Positions 1 through 7,328 of a DNA stretch of 64,000 nt are shown here, in pieces. Position 1 is the first letter of the stretch. Every line of letters begins with the position of its first letter. The stretch spans positions 558,001 through 622,000 of the forward strand of contig NZ_CP054836.1 in NCBI RefSeq assembly GCF_013358405.1. The letters run 5' to 3'. The position numbers and the translations under genes are program-made. The stretch comes from Oricola thermophila. Its GTDB lineage: Bacteria > Pseudomonadota > Alphaproteobacteria > Rhizobiales > Rhizobiaceae. The notes under the pieces were generated by a model. That model ran no database searches. It saw nothing but the letters and a program-made list of their open reading frames with translations, and was not told the DNA's origin.

Positions 1-32
1 ATGTCGGCGACTTTTTCGAATGTGGTTGCCAC
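1..32 (-). CDS. acpXL: AcpXL-like acyl carrier protein, first codons only
   Basis: Only the first ten codons are inside the window; the gene runs off the left edge. They read VATTFEKVADI, beginning at a GTG codon. This matches the conserved start of rhizobial AcpXL, the acyl carrier protein dedicated to the very-long-chain fatty acid of lipid A. An AAGGA ribosome binding site lies seven bases upstream of the GTG, which supports the start. The match is short, so another acyl carrier protein is possible. The phosphopantetheine-serine region lies outside the window. Confidence 0.6.
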   Translation of the reverse strand, partial: MATTFEKVAD

Positions 33-244
33 GCTTCAGTCCTTCGTATGCTCGTGCATCACCAGGCGGACCGATGATGCATCAAATCAAACATTCAGTG
101 TCTTGCGCGCTCTCTAGCGTGTTTGTACGCCAAGGGAAAGGCCGTTGTCTTTCCCGTCTGCGCAACCGTTGCGTGTGAAAAGCGGGGATGCACGGCAGGG
201 AATGCCGCGAGACACTCGGCAAGGACGCAGGACAGGAGCCACGC

Positions 245-1243
245 ATGGAAGAATGGGGAGAACTGGCATCCGGCGAAACGGTCGAGCGGGTGACGATATC
301 GGGGGGCGGGCTGACCGCGAAAATCATAACGCGCGGCGCCGCGATACAGGACCTGAGGCTGGAGGGGCATGACGCGCCGCTGGTTCTCGGGTTCGAGAGA
401 CTGAGGGATTACGAGTTCCATTCGCCCTATTTCGGCGCGACCGTGGGACGTTTCGCCAATCGCATCGCGGGCGGGCATTTCGTCCTGAACGGGGTCGGCT
501 ACCACGTCGACAAGAACGATCACGGGCATTGCCTTCATGGCGGCCGGAAAGGCTTTTCGGAGCGGCTGTGGACCATCGAGGATGCCGGGGAGAGCCACGT
601 CGTCATGCGGATCGAAAGCGCGGACGGCGACATGGGGTTCCCCGGCCACCTCATCGCGCGCTGCCGGTACGAGGTGGCGGACCGGGGGGAGCTGCGTGTC
701 ATCCTTACCGCGGAAGCCGATGCCCCGACCGTTTGTTCCATGGCGCATCACAGCTATTTCAACCTGGAGAACGGCGGAGCCGGTCCGGTCACCGGGCACG
801 AGCTCATGATTGCGGCGGACAGCTATTTGCCGGTGGACAACACGTTGATCCCGGTCGGTCCGCCGCAGCCCGTTGCCGGGACAAAATTCGATTTCAGGGA
901 GATGAAACCGATCACCGCATCCGATCCGGCGGCGGCCTACGACCACAATTTCTGCCTCGGCGGCAACGGGCGGGTACGCGAGGTCGCGCAGCTGTGGTCG
1001 CCGCGCACTTCGGTGTTGATGAAGGTGCTTACCACCGAGCCCGGCCTGCAATTGTTCACTGCGCCGGGCATGGCCATGACGGTGCCCGGACTGGGCGGAC
1101 GACGCTACGGTCATCACGCCGGACTGTGCCTTGAAGCGCAGGCCTGGCCGGACGCTCCCAACCGTCCCGACTATCCGAGTGCGACCCTCAATCCGGGCGA
1201 GGTACAGGCGCAGCGCACGATCTACATCTTTTCGAAGGCCTGA
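245..1243 (+). CDS. galM: Aldose 1-epimerase (mutarotase)
   Basis: A 332-residue GalM-family protein that interconverts the alpha and beta anomers of aldose sugars in the cytoplasm. The sequence shows the usual family landmarks: NRIAGG and HGG near residues 75-100, the catalytic-histidine segment MAHHSYFNLENGG in the middle, YDHNF, and EPGLQLFT holding the conserved glutamate. The length is typical. I chose the ATG preceded by AGGAG rather than an in-frame ATG 57 bases upstream, because the extra residues are arginine-rich and unlike the family. Its 3' end overlaps the convergent sugar kinase by 22 bases. With that kinase and the later xylBA genes it suggests hexuronate/pentose use. Confidence 0.9.
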   Translation: MEEWGELASGETVERVTISGGGLTAKIITRGAAIQDLRLEGHDAPLVLGFERLRDYEFHSPYFGATVGRFANRIAGGHFVLNGVGYHVDKNDHGHCLHGGRKGFSERLWTIEDAGESHVVMRIESADGDMGFPGHLIARCRYEVADRGELRVILTAEADAPTVCSMAHHSYFNLENGGAGPVTGHELMIAADSYLPVDNTLIPVGPPQPVAGTKFDFREMKPITASDPAAAYDHNFCLGGNGRVREVAQLWSPRTSVLMKVLTTEPGLQLFTAPGMAMTVPGLGGRRYGHHAGLCLEAQAWPDAPNRPDYPSATLNPGEVQAQRTIYIFSKA

Positions 1244-2181
1244 CCGGACAGGATGTCGCCCGGAAAACGCAGATCGGAGAATCCTTCCATCGGGACCAGC
1301 GCGCCGTGGTGGCGGATAACGCGACCGGCAACGGAATGGGCGAAAAGGGCGGCCTCCTGCGGCGTGCGCCCGGAAAGACGGGCAGCCAGGTAGGCACCGT
1401 TGAAGCTGTCGCCGGCGCCGGTGGTGTCCAGCGGTTCAACCGGCTGGGGCGGTGCGACCGGATGGGCCGCCATGCCGACGGCCACGAGGGCATCCTTGCC
1501 GCCGGACTTCACCACGATTTCTCCCGGGCCATGCTGGCGGATCCGTTCCACGGTATCGGCGGGGCTCTCGTCGTCGAACAGCGCCTGCTCGTCGTCGAAC
1601 GTGGGCAGGACGATCGTCGCAGCGCGGTAGCCGGCGTTCACAGCCGCCCGGGCGGCGTCGCGATTGGGCCAGAGGCGGGGCCGGTAATTCGGGTCGAATG
1701 CGATTGCCGTGTCCGCTTCGCGGGCCTTTTCCACGATCGCCAGCATGGCGGATCGCGCATCTTCGTCGAGAATGGCGAGGGTAATGCCGGAGAAGTATAC
1801 GAGGCCGGCATCGGACAGGCTGGCCGCCAGCGCATCCCGGTCGTCGGCGAGGCGGCGCGCGGCGGCATCGCTGCGCCAATAGGTGAAGGAACGTTCGCCC
1901 TTGTCGTCGAGCGAAACCGCATACAGGCCCGGCGCCTTGCCGGGGATGACGGGGCTGTGCGAGATGCCGATTCCGTTGCCGCTCAGAAACGCGATCTGTT
2001 CCTGCGAGAACGGGTCGTCTCCGAACGCGGTCACATAGTCGGTCGCAATGTCTTCCGGCAACAGGGCGCGCAGATACCAAAGGGTATTGAGGGTGTCGCC
2101 CGCAAATCCCTGTTTCCAGGTCGCGCCATCGCGTCCGGAAAGTTCGATCATGCATTCACCGATGGATGCGATTCGCGTCAT
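1222..2181 (-). CDS. kdgK: 2-dehydro-3-deoxygluconokinase (PfkB family)
   Basis: A 319-residue PfkB/ribokinase-family kinase that phosphorylates 2-keto-3-deoxygluconate to KDPG, feeding the Entner-Doudoroff aldolase. The N-terminus (IGECMIELS, then GFAGDTLNTLWYL) is characteristic of KdgK. The body contains YFSGITLAIL and FDPNYRPRLW, and the C-terminal PfkB signature DTTGAGDSFNGAYLA carries the catalytic aspartate and anion hole. The open frame extends further upstream, but homology starts at MTRIASIGE and a GGAG site sits before that ATG. The gene is divergent from the phosphonatase-like gene and converges on galM with a 22-base overlap. Confidence 0.9.
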   Translation of the reverse strand: MTRIASIGECMIELSGRDGATWKQGFAGDTLNTLWYLRALLPEDIATDYVTAFGDDPFSQEQIAFLSGNGIGISHSPVIPGKAPGLYAVSLDDKGERSFTYWRSDAAARRLADDRDALAASLSDAGLVYFSGITLAILDEDARSAMLAIVEKAREADTAIAFDPNYRPRLWPNRDAARAAVNAGYRAATIVLPTFDDEQALFDDESPADTVERIRQHGPGEIVVKSGGKDALVAVGMAAHPVAPPQPVEPLDTTGAGDSFNGAYLAARLSGRTPQEAALFAHSVAGRVIRHHGALVPMEGFSDLRFPGDILSGQAFEKM

Positions 2182-2344
2182 GTCTGCTCCGAGGCTGCGG
2201 GTAGGTGGCCGACCCTGTCCGGGACAACCGACGTTTTGGAGGCGGGCATTTATCGGTTTTCCGCGTCGGGATTTCAACTGTCGTATGACTGTCATCTGTC
2301 GCGGTACAATAGGCTGTTCGGGAGAAGGGTACGGTCGGTCGGGC

Positions 2345-3178
2345 ATGCAGGTGAGGGCGGTCATATTCGGTTGGGCTGGAACGCTGGTGGATTTCGGTGC
2401 GCTTGCGCCGGTTCTCTCGATGCAACAGGTCTTTGCCGAGGAGGGCGTTCCCGTGACTGCCAGGGACGTGCGCGCCCACATGGGGCTGGCCAGGCCCGAT
2501 CACATACGCAGTCTCGCAACGAGGGAGAGCGTTGCGCGCGCCTGGGAAGACGCTCACGCCGGAACGATTTTCGGCGAGAGCGATGCGGAACGCATCCATG
2601 CGACCTACCGAGAGGTCAATCGCCGCATGGCCAGCGAGCGCGGGAAGCTGATCGACGGAGTTCTCATGACGTTCGGCTTTTTGCGTGCGCGGGGTGTGCT
2701 GATCGGTTCCACGACCGGCTATTCGCGCGACATCATGGAGCACGCTATTGCCGCCGCACGCGCCCAGGGCCTTGAAACCGATGTACTGGTCTGCGCCGAC
2801 GACGTTCCCGAAGCGCGACCGTCGCCCTTGGCCATGTATCATGCCATGGTAACGCTCGGCGTCTATCCTGCATCAACGGTTGTCAAGGTCGACGATACCG
2901 TGCCCGGATTGATGGAAGGGAAGGCTGCCGGCTGCTGGACCGTCGGCATCAGCGAGACGGGGAACGAACTCGGACTCGATGAAAATGCGTTCAGGGTGCT
3001 GCCGGCGGGGGAAAGGCTGGAACTGGTGAATGCGGCAGCCAAGCGGCTGACGGATGCCGGAGCGGACTACGTGATCGGATCCGTCGCGGAGCTCCCGGCA
3101 ATCATCGAGGATATCGAAGACCGACTTGTCGAAGGCGACCGGCCGGCAGTCACGGAGTACGCAGCGTACGCCGCCTGA
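2345..3178 (+). CDS. Phosphonatase (PhnX)-like HAD protein with altered catalytic residues
   Basis: A 277-residue protein collinear with phosphonoacetaldehyde hydrolase (PhnX). PhnX uses an Asp nucleophile and a Schiff-base Lys to cleave the C-P bond. The fold signatures are present: WAGTLVDFG at the N-terminus, the MGL..DHIR cap helix, GSTTGYSRD (motif II), VPEARPSP and VKVDDTV. However, the nucleophile position (residue 9) is Gly instead of Asp, the Schiff-base Lys position (residue 50) is Arg, and the acid that follows DDTV is Gly. Each of the first two changes is a single transition from the canonical codon. The product should not work as a normal phosphonatase. It could be an inactive paralogue, a regulator, or an enzyme with another chemistry. 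The start is chosen by homology; the frame stays open upstream. Confidence 0.8.
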   Translation: MQVRAVIFGWAGTLVDFGALAPVLSMQQVFAEEGVPVTARDVRAHMGLARPDHIRSLATRESVARAWEDAHAGTIFGESDAERIHATYREVNRRMASERGKLIDGVLMTFGFLRARGVLIGSTTGYSRDIMEHAIAAARAQGLETDVLVCADDVPEARPSPLAMYHAMVTLGVYPASTVVKVDDTVPGLMEGKAAGCWTVGISETGNELGLDENAFRVLPAGERLELVNAAAKRLTDAGADYVIGSVAELPAIIEDIEDRLVEGDRPAVTEYAAYAA

Positions 3179-3308
3179 GCAACGGATTTCCGGCAACTTC
3201 CGGTATGGCGGCATGGTCGTGCCGATAGAATCCGCTTTCCTTTTTCGCATGGTTGTCACAAGCAGGGCGTAGCAGGGGCAAACCTGTCGAGAACCGTGAT
3301 TCGTCATC

Positions 3309-4016
3309 ATGCGCTACGCCATCTATTTCACGCCGCCGCGCGATCATGAACTTGCCCGGGCCGCCTCGACCTGGCTTGGCCGCGACGCCTTTTCCGGTCT
3401 CAGCCTGCCACATGTCGAAGGGACGGGGCTGGCGCTCGGCGAGATTGCCTATTTCACCGCCGTGCCTCGGCGCTACGGCTTTCACGCCACGCTGAAGGCG
3501 CCGTTCAGGCTCGCGGATGGCGTGAGCGAGGACGAGCTTCTCTCGATGGCCGAACGCTTCAGCCGGGAAAGCGACCCGGTAATCGTGCCACGTGCGACGA
3601 TATCCAGGCTGGGGGGATTCTTCGCGGTGGTTCCGGAGCAACCCAACACCGCGCTGAACGATTTTGCCGCCCGTGTTGTCGCGTTCTTCGACAAGATGCG
3701 CGCGCCGCTTACTGAAGCGGAGTTTCAACGGCGCAATCCGGAGATGCTAACGCGGTCTCAGCTTCGAAACCTGCAGAACTGGGGGTATCCCTACGTATTC
3801 GATGATTTCCGCTTTCACATGACCCTGACCGGCCATGTGGACCCGGCGGACCGGCCGCGAATCCGGTCGGCGCTTGAACGCCACTTCAATGCTGTGCTGG
3901 AAGGGCCGCTGGCGGTCGACCACCTGGCGGTGTTCGTGGAGCGTGAGCCGGGCGCACCGTTCGAGGTGCACTCGCTTTTCCCGATCGCATCCGGCAAGCG
4001 GCGGCGATCGGCCTGA
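3309..4016 (+). CDS. DUF1045 family protein, 2H phosphoesterase fold
   Basis: A 235-residue DUF1045 protein, the family annotated as putative phosphonate-metabolism protein in phn operons. Two HxT motifs typical of 2H phosphodiesterases are visible: FHATLKAPF near residue 60 and FHMTLTG near residue 165. These would supply the paired catalytic histidines. The substrate is not established. It lies 130 bases downstream of the phosphonatase-like gene on the same strand, which supports a phosphonate-related origin. No phosphonate transporter or C-P lyase gene lies in the window. The protein converges on the small gene that follows with a gap of three bases. Confidence 0.8.
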   Translation: MRYAIYFTPPRDHELARAASTWLGRDAFSGLSLPHVEGTGLALGEIAYFTAVPRRYGFHATLKAPFRLADGVSEDELLSMAERFSRESDPVIVPRATISRLGGFFAVVPEQPNTALNDFAARVVAFFDKMRAPLTEAEFQRRNPEMLTRSQLRNLQNWGYPYVFDDFRFHMTLTGHVDPADRPRIRSALERHFNAVLEGPLAVDHLAVFVEREPGAPFEVHSLFPIASGKRRRSA

Positions 4017-4019
4017 CCG

Positions 4020-4256
4020 CTACTGTCGACCGTATTTCCTGAGTATGCGCTCATAGTGAATGGCGCTGGGAGCGCCATCTTCGAGCGCATGTACGAATGC
4101 GTGGGTGTAGAAGAAGCAGGCCCTGTCGACGTCACCCTCCGCGGCAAACCGGTCTGCAGCCTCCCCGTAAAGACGGGCCAGTTCGGCGCGATCATTCGCG
4201 GCATGTGCCGCGCTCACCGCCTGTTCCGCTGCATTCGGCGAATGTTTCGCGTTCAT
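4020..4256 (-). CDS. Small helical protein translationally coupled to the Rieske oxygenase
   Basis: A 78-residue protein, starting MNAKHSPNAAEQ, that I do not recognise. It is predicted all-helical, with a TPR-like pattern (AELARLYGEAADRFAAEGD, then ACFFYTHAFVHALE) and a basic end. Its ATG overlaps the TGA of the upstream Rieske oxygenase gene as ATGA, so the two are almost certainly co-translated. That suggests a dedicated partner, for example an assembly or stability factor for the oxygenase; this is inference. There is no signal peptide, cysteine pair or membrane segment. Confidence 0.7.
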   Translation of the reverse strand: MNAKHSPNAAEQAVSAAHAANDRAELARLYGEAADRFAAEGDVDRACFFYTHAFVHALEDGAPSAIHYERILRKYGRQ

Positions 4257-5407
4257 CGGTGTGCGAGCCGGGTGGCGACCCATTGGTGAAACAGGTGCGT
4301 CGGGCCGTCCATCGCAGGCGAGAATCGACCGCCGTCGAAATGCACCGCATGCCTGCCTCGTTGCATGCCCTCGACAACGAAGATGTCCTCCTCGAATACC
4401 GTCTTCCAGAGCTTCGTGTTCCGCTCGCGCAGGGCCGCGTAATCCGGCGTCATCGCGCTCTGCGCATGGTAGTATATCCCGACATGCTCGACGGTGGTGT
4501 CCGGGCCGTCCGGCTGCAGCACGATCGCGAATGAGTGGTCACGATGAACGCCGAGCAGGACGTTCGGATAGAGCGCGATGTATTCCGCTGCCGTTTCCCA
4601 TCTGTCGTCCAGACCCGGAGCGTCCGGAAAGGTTTCGCCGCAATCTCCCTGAAGCCTGCGATAGACCCTCGTTCCCTGCCCGGAAAAGAAGCCCGGCTCC
4701 TCGATATGGTAGTGGTCCTCGAGGCGCGAATAGCTGTTCAGGCCCGGATGAACCCAGGGAAGGTGATAGCTCTCGCAATAGTTCTCGACCGCGAGCTTCC
4801 AGTTCGTTGCCGCTTCCAGCGTGAAGCACGAGTCGGCACCGGAATGGAAAAGCGGCGTCTCGAACTCCTGCCAGCGACCGATGGCCTTGGCATGCGCTTC
4901 CTCGAAGGGCGGGGCCTCGCCGGAGATGTTGACGAACACGACGTCGCGCCAGACATGCGAGCGGACCTCGAACAGGCCAAGTTCGTCGCGGCGGATCGCA
5001 TCGTGGATGTTGCGGCCGGGCCCGCCGACGTGCGGTGTTGCCTTCAGCGTGCCGTCGAGATCGTAGCACCAGGAATGATAGGGACAGCGTATGGCGCCGC
5101 GAATGCGGCCCGGTTCCCTGACAAGGATCATGCCGCGATGGCGGCAGATGTTCTGGAAGACGCGAATCTCGCCATCGCGTCCGCGGATAATCACAAGCGG
5201 CTGCCCGAGGAAGTCTATCGGCTTGGCGTCGCTGTTCTCCGGCACATCCCTGGCAAAGCCGATCCCGGTCCAGTTGTCGAAGAAGAGGCTTTGCTTTTCG
5301 GTTTCATACCAGTCCGGATCGACATAATGCCGGTTCGAAAGCCCGCGCGCTGCCTCCAGCGGTTCAAGGACGCATGACAGATCGTCATCCACCGGGCGCT
5401 GATCCAT
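4253..5407 (-). CDS. Rieske non-haem iron oxygenase, alpha subunit (quaternary-amine-type)
   Basis: A 384-residue ring-hydroxylating-oxygenase-type alpha subunit. The Rieske cluster ligands are C88-x-H90 and C108-x2-H111 (CRHRG and CPYHSW). The mononuclear iron site is in ENYCESYHLPWVH, with H215 and H220, plus a distal acid in FEEDIFVVEGMQ. The bridging residue that is Asp in naphthalene-type enzymes is Glu here (E212), as in carnitine oxygenase CntA. This points to a quaternary ammonium or N-methyl substrate rather than an aromatic ring; the substrate remains unknown. No reductase partner gene is adjacent. It is the first gene of a two-gene operon and has a divergent promoter region with the iron permease. 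Confidence 0.85.
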   Translation of the reverse strand: MDQRPVDDDLSCVLEPLEAARGLSNRHYVDPDWYETEKQSLFFDNWTGIGFARDVPENSDAKPIDFLGQPLVIIRGRDGEIRVFQNICRHRGMILVREPGRIRGAIRCPYHSWCYDLDGTLKATPHVGGPGRNIHDAIRRDELGLFEVRSHVWRDVVFVNISGEAPPFEEAHAKAIGRWQEFETPLFHSGADSCFTLEAATNWKLAVENYCESYHLPWVHPGLNSYSRLEDHYHIEEPGFFSGQGTRVYRRLQGDCGETFPDAPGLDDRWETAAEYIALYPNVLLGVHRDHSFAIVLQPDGPDTTVEHVGIYYHAQSAMTPDYAALRERNTKLWKTVFEEDIFVVEGMQRGRHAVHFDGGRFSPAMDGPTHLFHQWVATRLAHR

Positions 5408-5473
5408 GCCGGTCTCCCCCTGCTAGCCGCGTTCGCGTGAAAAGCGATCTTGTTGAAGCAGGCCGGCTTTGCC

Positions 5474-5498
5474 CATGCCGAATTGAGAAATCGGCATG
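5474..5498. promoter_or_regulatory. 8-bp-arm inverted repeat upstream of the Rieske gene
   Basis: CATGCCGA and TCGGCATG are perfect reverse complements separated by nine bases. They lie in the intergenic region between the Rieske gene and the divergent iron permease, about 70 bases from the Rieske start. The shape fits an operator for a dimeric repressor or activator. No regulator gene is adjacent, so the protein that would bind it is unknown. Confidence 0.4.
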
Positions 5499-5612
5499 TC
5501 CAAACGCGACATCGAAGCGCGTCATAGTCGGGCGGTGCGCAATTGACGCAGAAACCCGTTTGCCATACTCCGAACCGCGCAAGTCCGTCTTGAATGCGCG
5601 AAGGCGCCAACC

Positions 5613-7280
5613 GTGTTCCATTTTCCGCTGAAATCGCTTGCCTGGGTCGGAGCCGGGTTGTGCATCATCCCGATCACCGCCGTAGGTGTGGCTGCTGTAG
5701 GGGGCACATTCGAGACATGGTCCGCGCTGTGGGACACGGTCCTGCCGCGCTATATATGGAACACAATACAGCTTTCCCTGATGGTTGCCATCGGCACCGC
5801 GGCAATCGGAACGGGGGCGGCCTGGCTCGTGACGATGTGCCGCTTTCCCGGCAGCCGGGTGCTGGAGATCGTGCTGGCGCTGCCGCTCGCCTTTCCCGCC
5901 TATGTGCTCGCCTATGCCTATACCGATCTGCTCGATCATCCCGGGGCGGTGCAGACGGCCCTGCGGGCTGTGACCGGCTGGGGACCGCGCGACTACTGGT
6001 TTCCCGAGATCCGCTCGCTTCCGGGCGCCGCCCTGATGCTGATTTTCGTGCTTTACCCCTACGTCTACCTTCTTGTCCGTGCCGCCTTTCTGCGCCAGTC
6101 GCCGACGGCCTACTTCGCGGCGCGCACGATGGGCCACGGGCCTTGGAGCGCCTTCTTCCGCGTGAGCCTTCCGGTGGCGCGGCCGGCAATCGCCGGGGGC
6201 ACGATCCTGGCGCTCATGGAAACCATTGCCGATTACGGGACGGTGGCGCATTTCGGCGTGCAGACCTTCGCCACCGGTATCTACCAGGCATGGTTCTCGA
6301 TGGGCGACCGGGCGGCCGCTTCCCAGCTTGCGTTCTGCCTGATGCTGACGGCACTCTTTCTCGTCGTGCTGGAGGCCCGGCAGCGCGGCGGGGCGAAACA
6401 TCACCAGGCCGGCAACCGGATAGAGGCCATGACCGTGCACCGTCTTTCCGGCTGGCGGGCGATCGCGGCCATTTTCGCCTGTCTCGTTCCCGTGCTGGCC
6501 GGATTCGTCATCCCGATCGTCGTGCTCCTGGAAATGGCGATTTCGTCGGGCCAGAACCCGTTTGCGCCCCGCTATATCGGTTTCGTGCAGAACTCGCTCA
6601 CCCTGGCGGCCATTGCGGCGGTGCTGACCGTGGTCGGCGCGGTGATCGTCGGCTACCGGGTGCGGCTGGCTCCGGGCAAGGCGGCGACGATCACCAAGAC
6701 GCTGTCGGGCATCGGCTATGCGCTTCCCGGCTCGGTCATCGCCGTCGGGTTGCTGGTGCCGTTCGCCCGCCTGGACAATGCGGTGGACGCGTTCATGCGT
6801 GAGCATTTCGACATCTCGACCGGCCTCGTCTTCACCGGCTCGATCGCGCTTCTTGTCATGACCTATATCGTCCGCTTCATGGCCGCGGCCCTGTCCTCCT
6901 TCGACACGGGCATGAGCCAGATCAGGCCGAATGTCGATGCGGTGGCGCGAACGCTGGGCGCCACGACGCTTGTGATGCTTGTGAGGGTGCACCTCCCGCT
7001 CATGCGCGCCAGCCTCCTGACAGCCGTGCTAATTGTCTTTGTCGACACGATGAAGGAGTTGCCGGCAACGCTGATACTGCGACCGTTCAACTTCGACACG
7101 CTGGCCGTGCAGGCGCATCGCCTGGCATCGGACGAGCGGCTGGCCCAAGCCGCGGTGCCATCGCTTGTCATCGTCGCTTTCGGACTCTTGCCGGTGATAT
7201 TGCTTTGCAGGACGATCGCGCGGACACAGCAGATGCGGGAGCCGCTTCAACCGCAAATTCCGCTGCCGATCGAGGCATGA
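5613..7280 (+). CDS. fbpB: Iron(III) ABC transporter permease (FbpB/SfuB type, fused two-domain)
   Basis: A 555-residue inner-membrane permease with two similar halves of about six membrane helices each, the layout of FbpB/SfuB ferric permeases. Each half carries an ABC-permease EAA-type loop: near residue 170 (ARTMGHGPWSAFFRVSLP) and in the C-terminal half (ARTLGATTLVMLVRVHLP). Start is GTG, with GAAGG eight bases upstream. The binding-protein gene lies immediately downstream in convergent orientation, with a shared terminator between them. No ATPase subunit gene is nearby, so it must be supplied from elsewhere. A thiamine or other substrate is less likely given the FbpA-like neighbour and rirA. 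Confidence 0.85.
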   Translation: MFHFPLKSLAWVGAGLCIIPITAVGVAAVGGTFETWSALWDTVLPRYIWNTIQLSLMVAIGTAAIGTGAAWLVTMCRFPGSRVLEIVLALPLAFPAYVLAYAYTDLLDHPGAVQTALRAVTGWGPRDYWFPEIRSLPGAALMLIFVLYPYVYLLVRAAFLRQSPTAYFAARTMGHGPWSAFFRVSLPVARPAIAGGTILALMETIADYGTVAHFGVQTFATGIYQAWFSMGDRAAASQLAFCLMLTALFLVVLEARQRGGAKHHQAGNRIEAMTVHRLSGWRAIAAIFACLVPVLAGFVIPIVVLLEMAISSGQNPFAPRYIGFVQNSLTLAAIAAVLTVVGAVIVGYRVRLAPGKAATITKTLSGIGYALPGSVIAVGLLVPFARLDNAVDAFMREHFDISTGLVFTGSIALLVMTYIVRFMAAALSSFDTGMSQIRPNVDAVARTLGATTLVMLVRVHLPLMRASLLTAVLIVFVDTMKELPATLILRPFNFDTLAVQAHRLASDERLAQAAVPSLVIVAFGLLPVILLCRTIARTQQMREPLQPQIPLPIEA

Positions 7281-7310
7281 AAAAGCCCGGCGTGAGCCGG
7301 GCTTCTCCTT
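7281..7310. terminator. Bidirectional intrinsic terminator
   Basis: A perfect 9-bp stem (AAGCCCGGC / GCCGGGCTT) with a GTGA loop lies between the convergent permease and binding-protein genes. An A run precedes it and a T-rich stretch follows it. It can end transcripts from both sides. Confidence 0.85.
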
Positions 7311-7328
7311 CAGCCTCTGAGCGTGGCC

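Noticed and set aside
95..1117. Long minus-strand open frame (340 codons) opposite galM
   Set aside because: It lies fully inside a clear aldose epimerase gene and its product is arginine/glycine-rich without any family; a high-GC shadow frame.
2369..2371. Sequencing error at the phosphonatase nucleophile codon
   Set aside because: A single error could turn GAT into GGT, but the Schiff-base Lys and a further acid are changed too, so one error cannot explain the pattern.
4863..5498. IRO-type TGA-N9-TCA site before fbpB
   Set aside because: No exact match was found in the fbpB upstream region by eye, so iron control of the permease is not claimed.
5385..6992. Minus-strand open frame of 535 codons opposite fbpB
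   Set aside because: The product is rich in His/Arg/Gly repeats, as expected for the antisense of a membrane protein gene; no homology.
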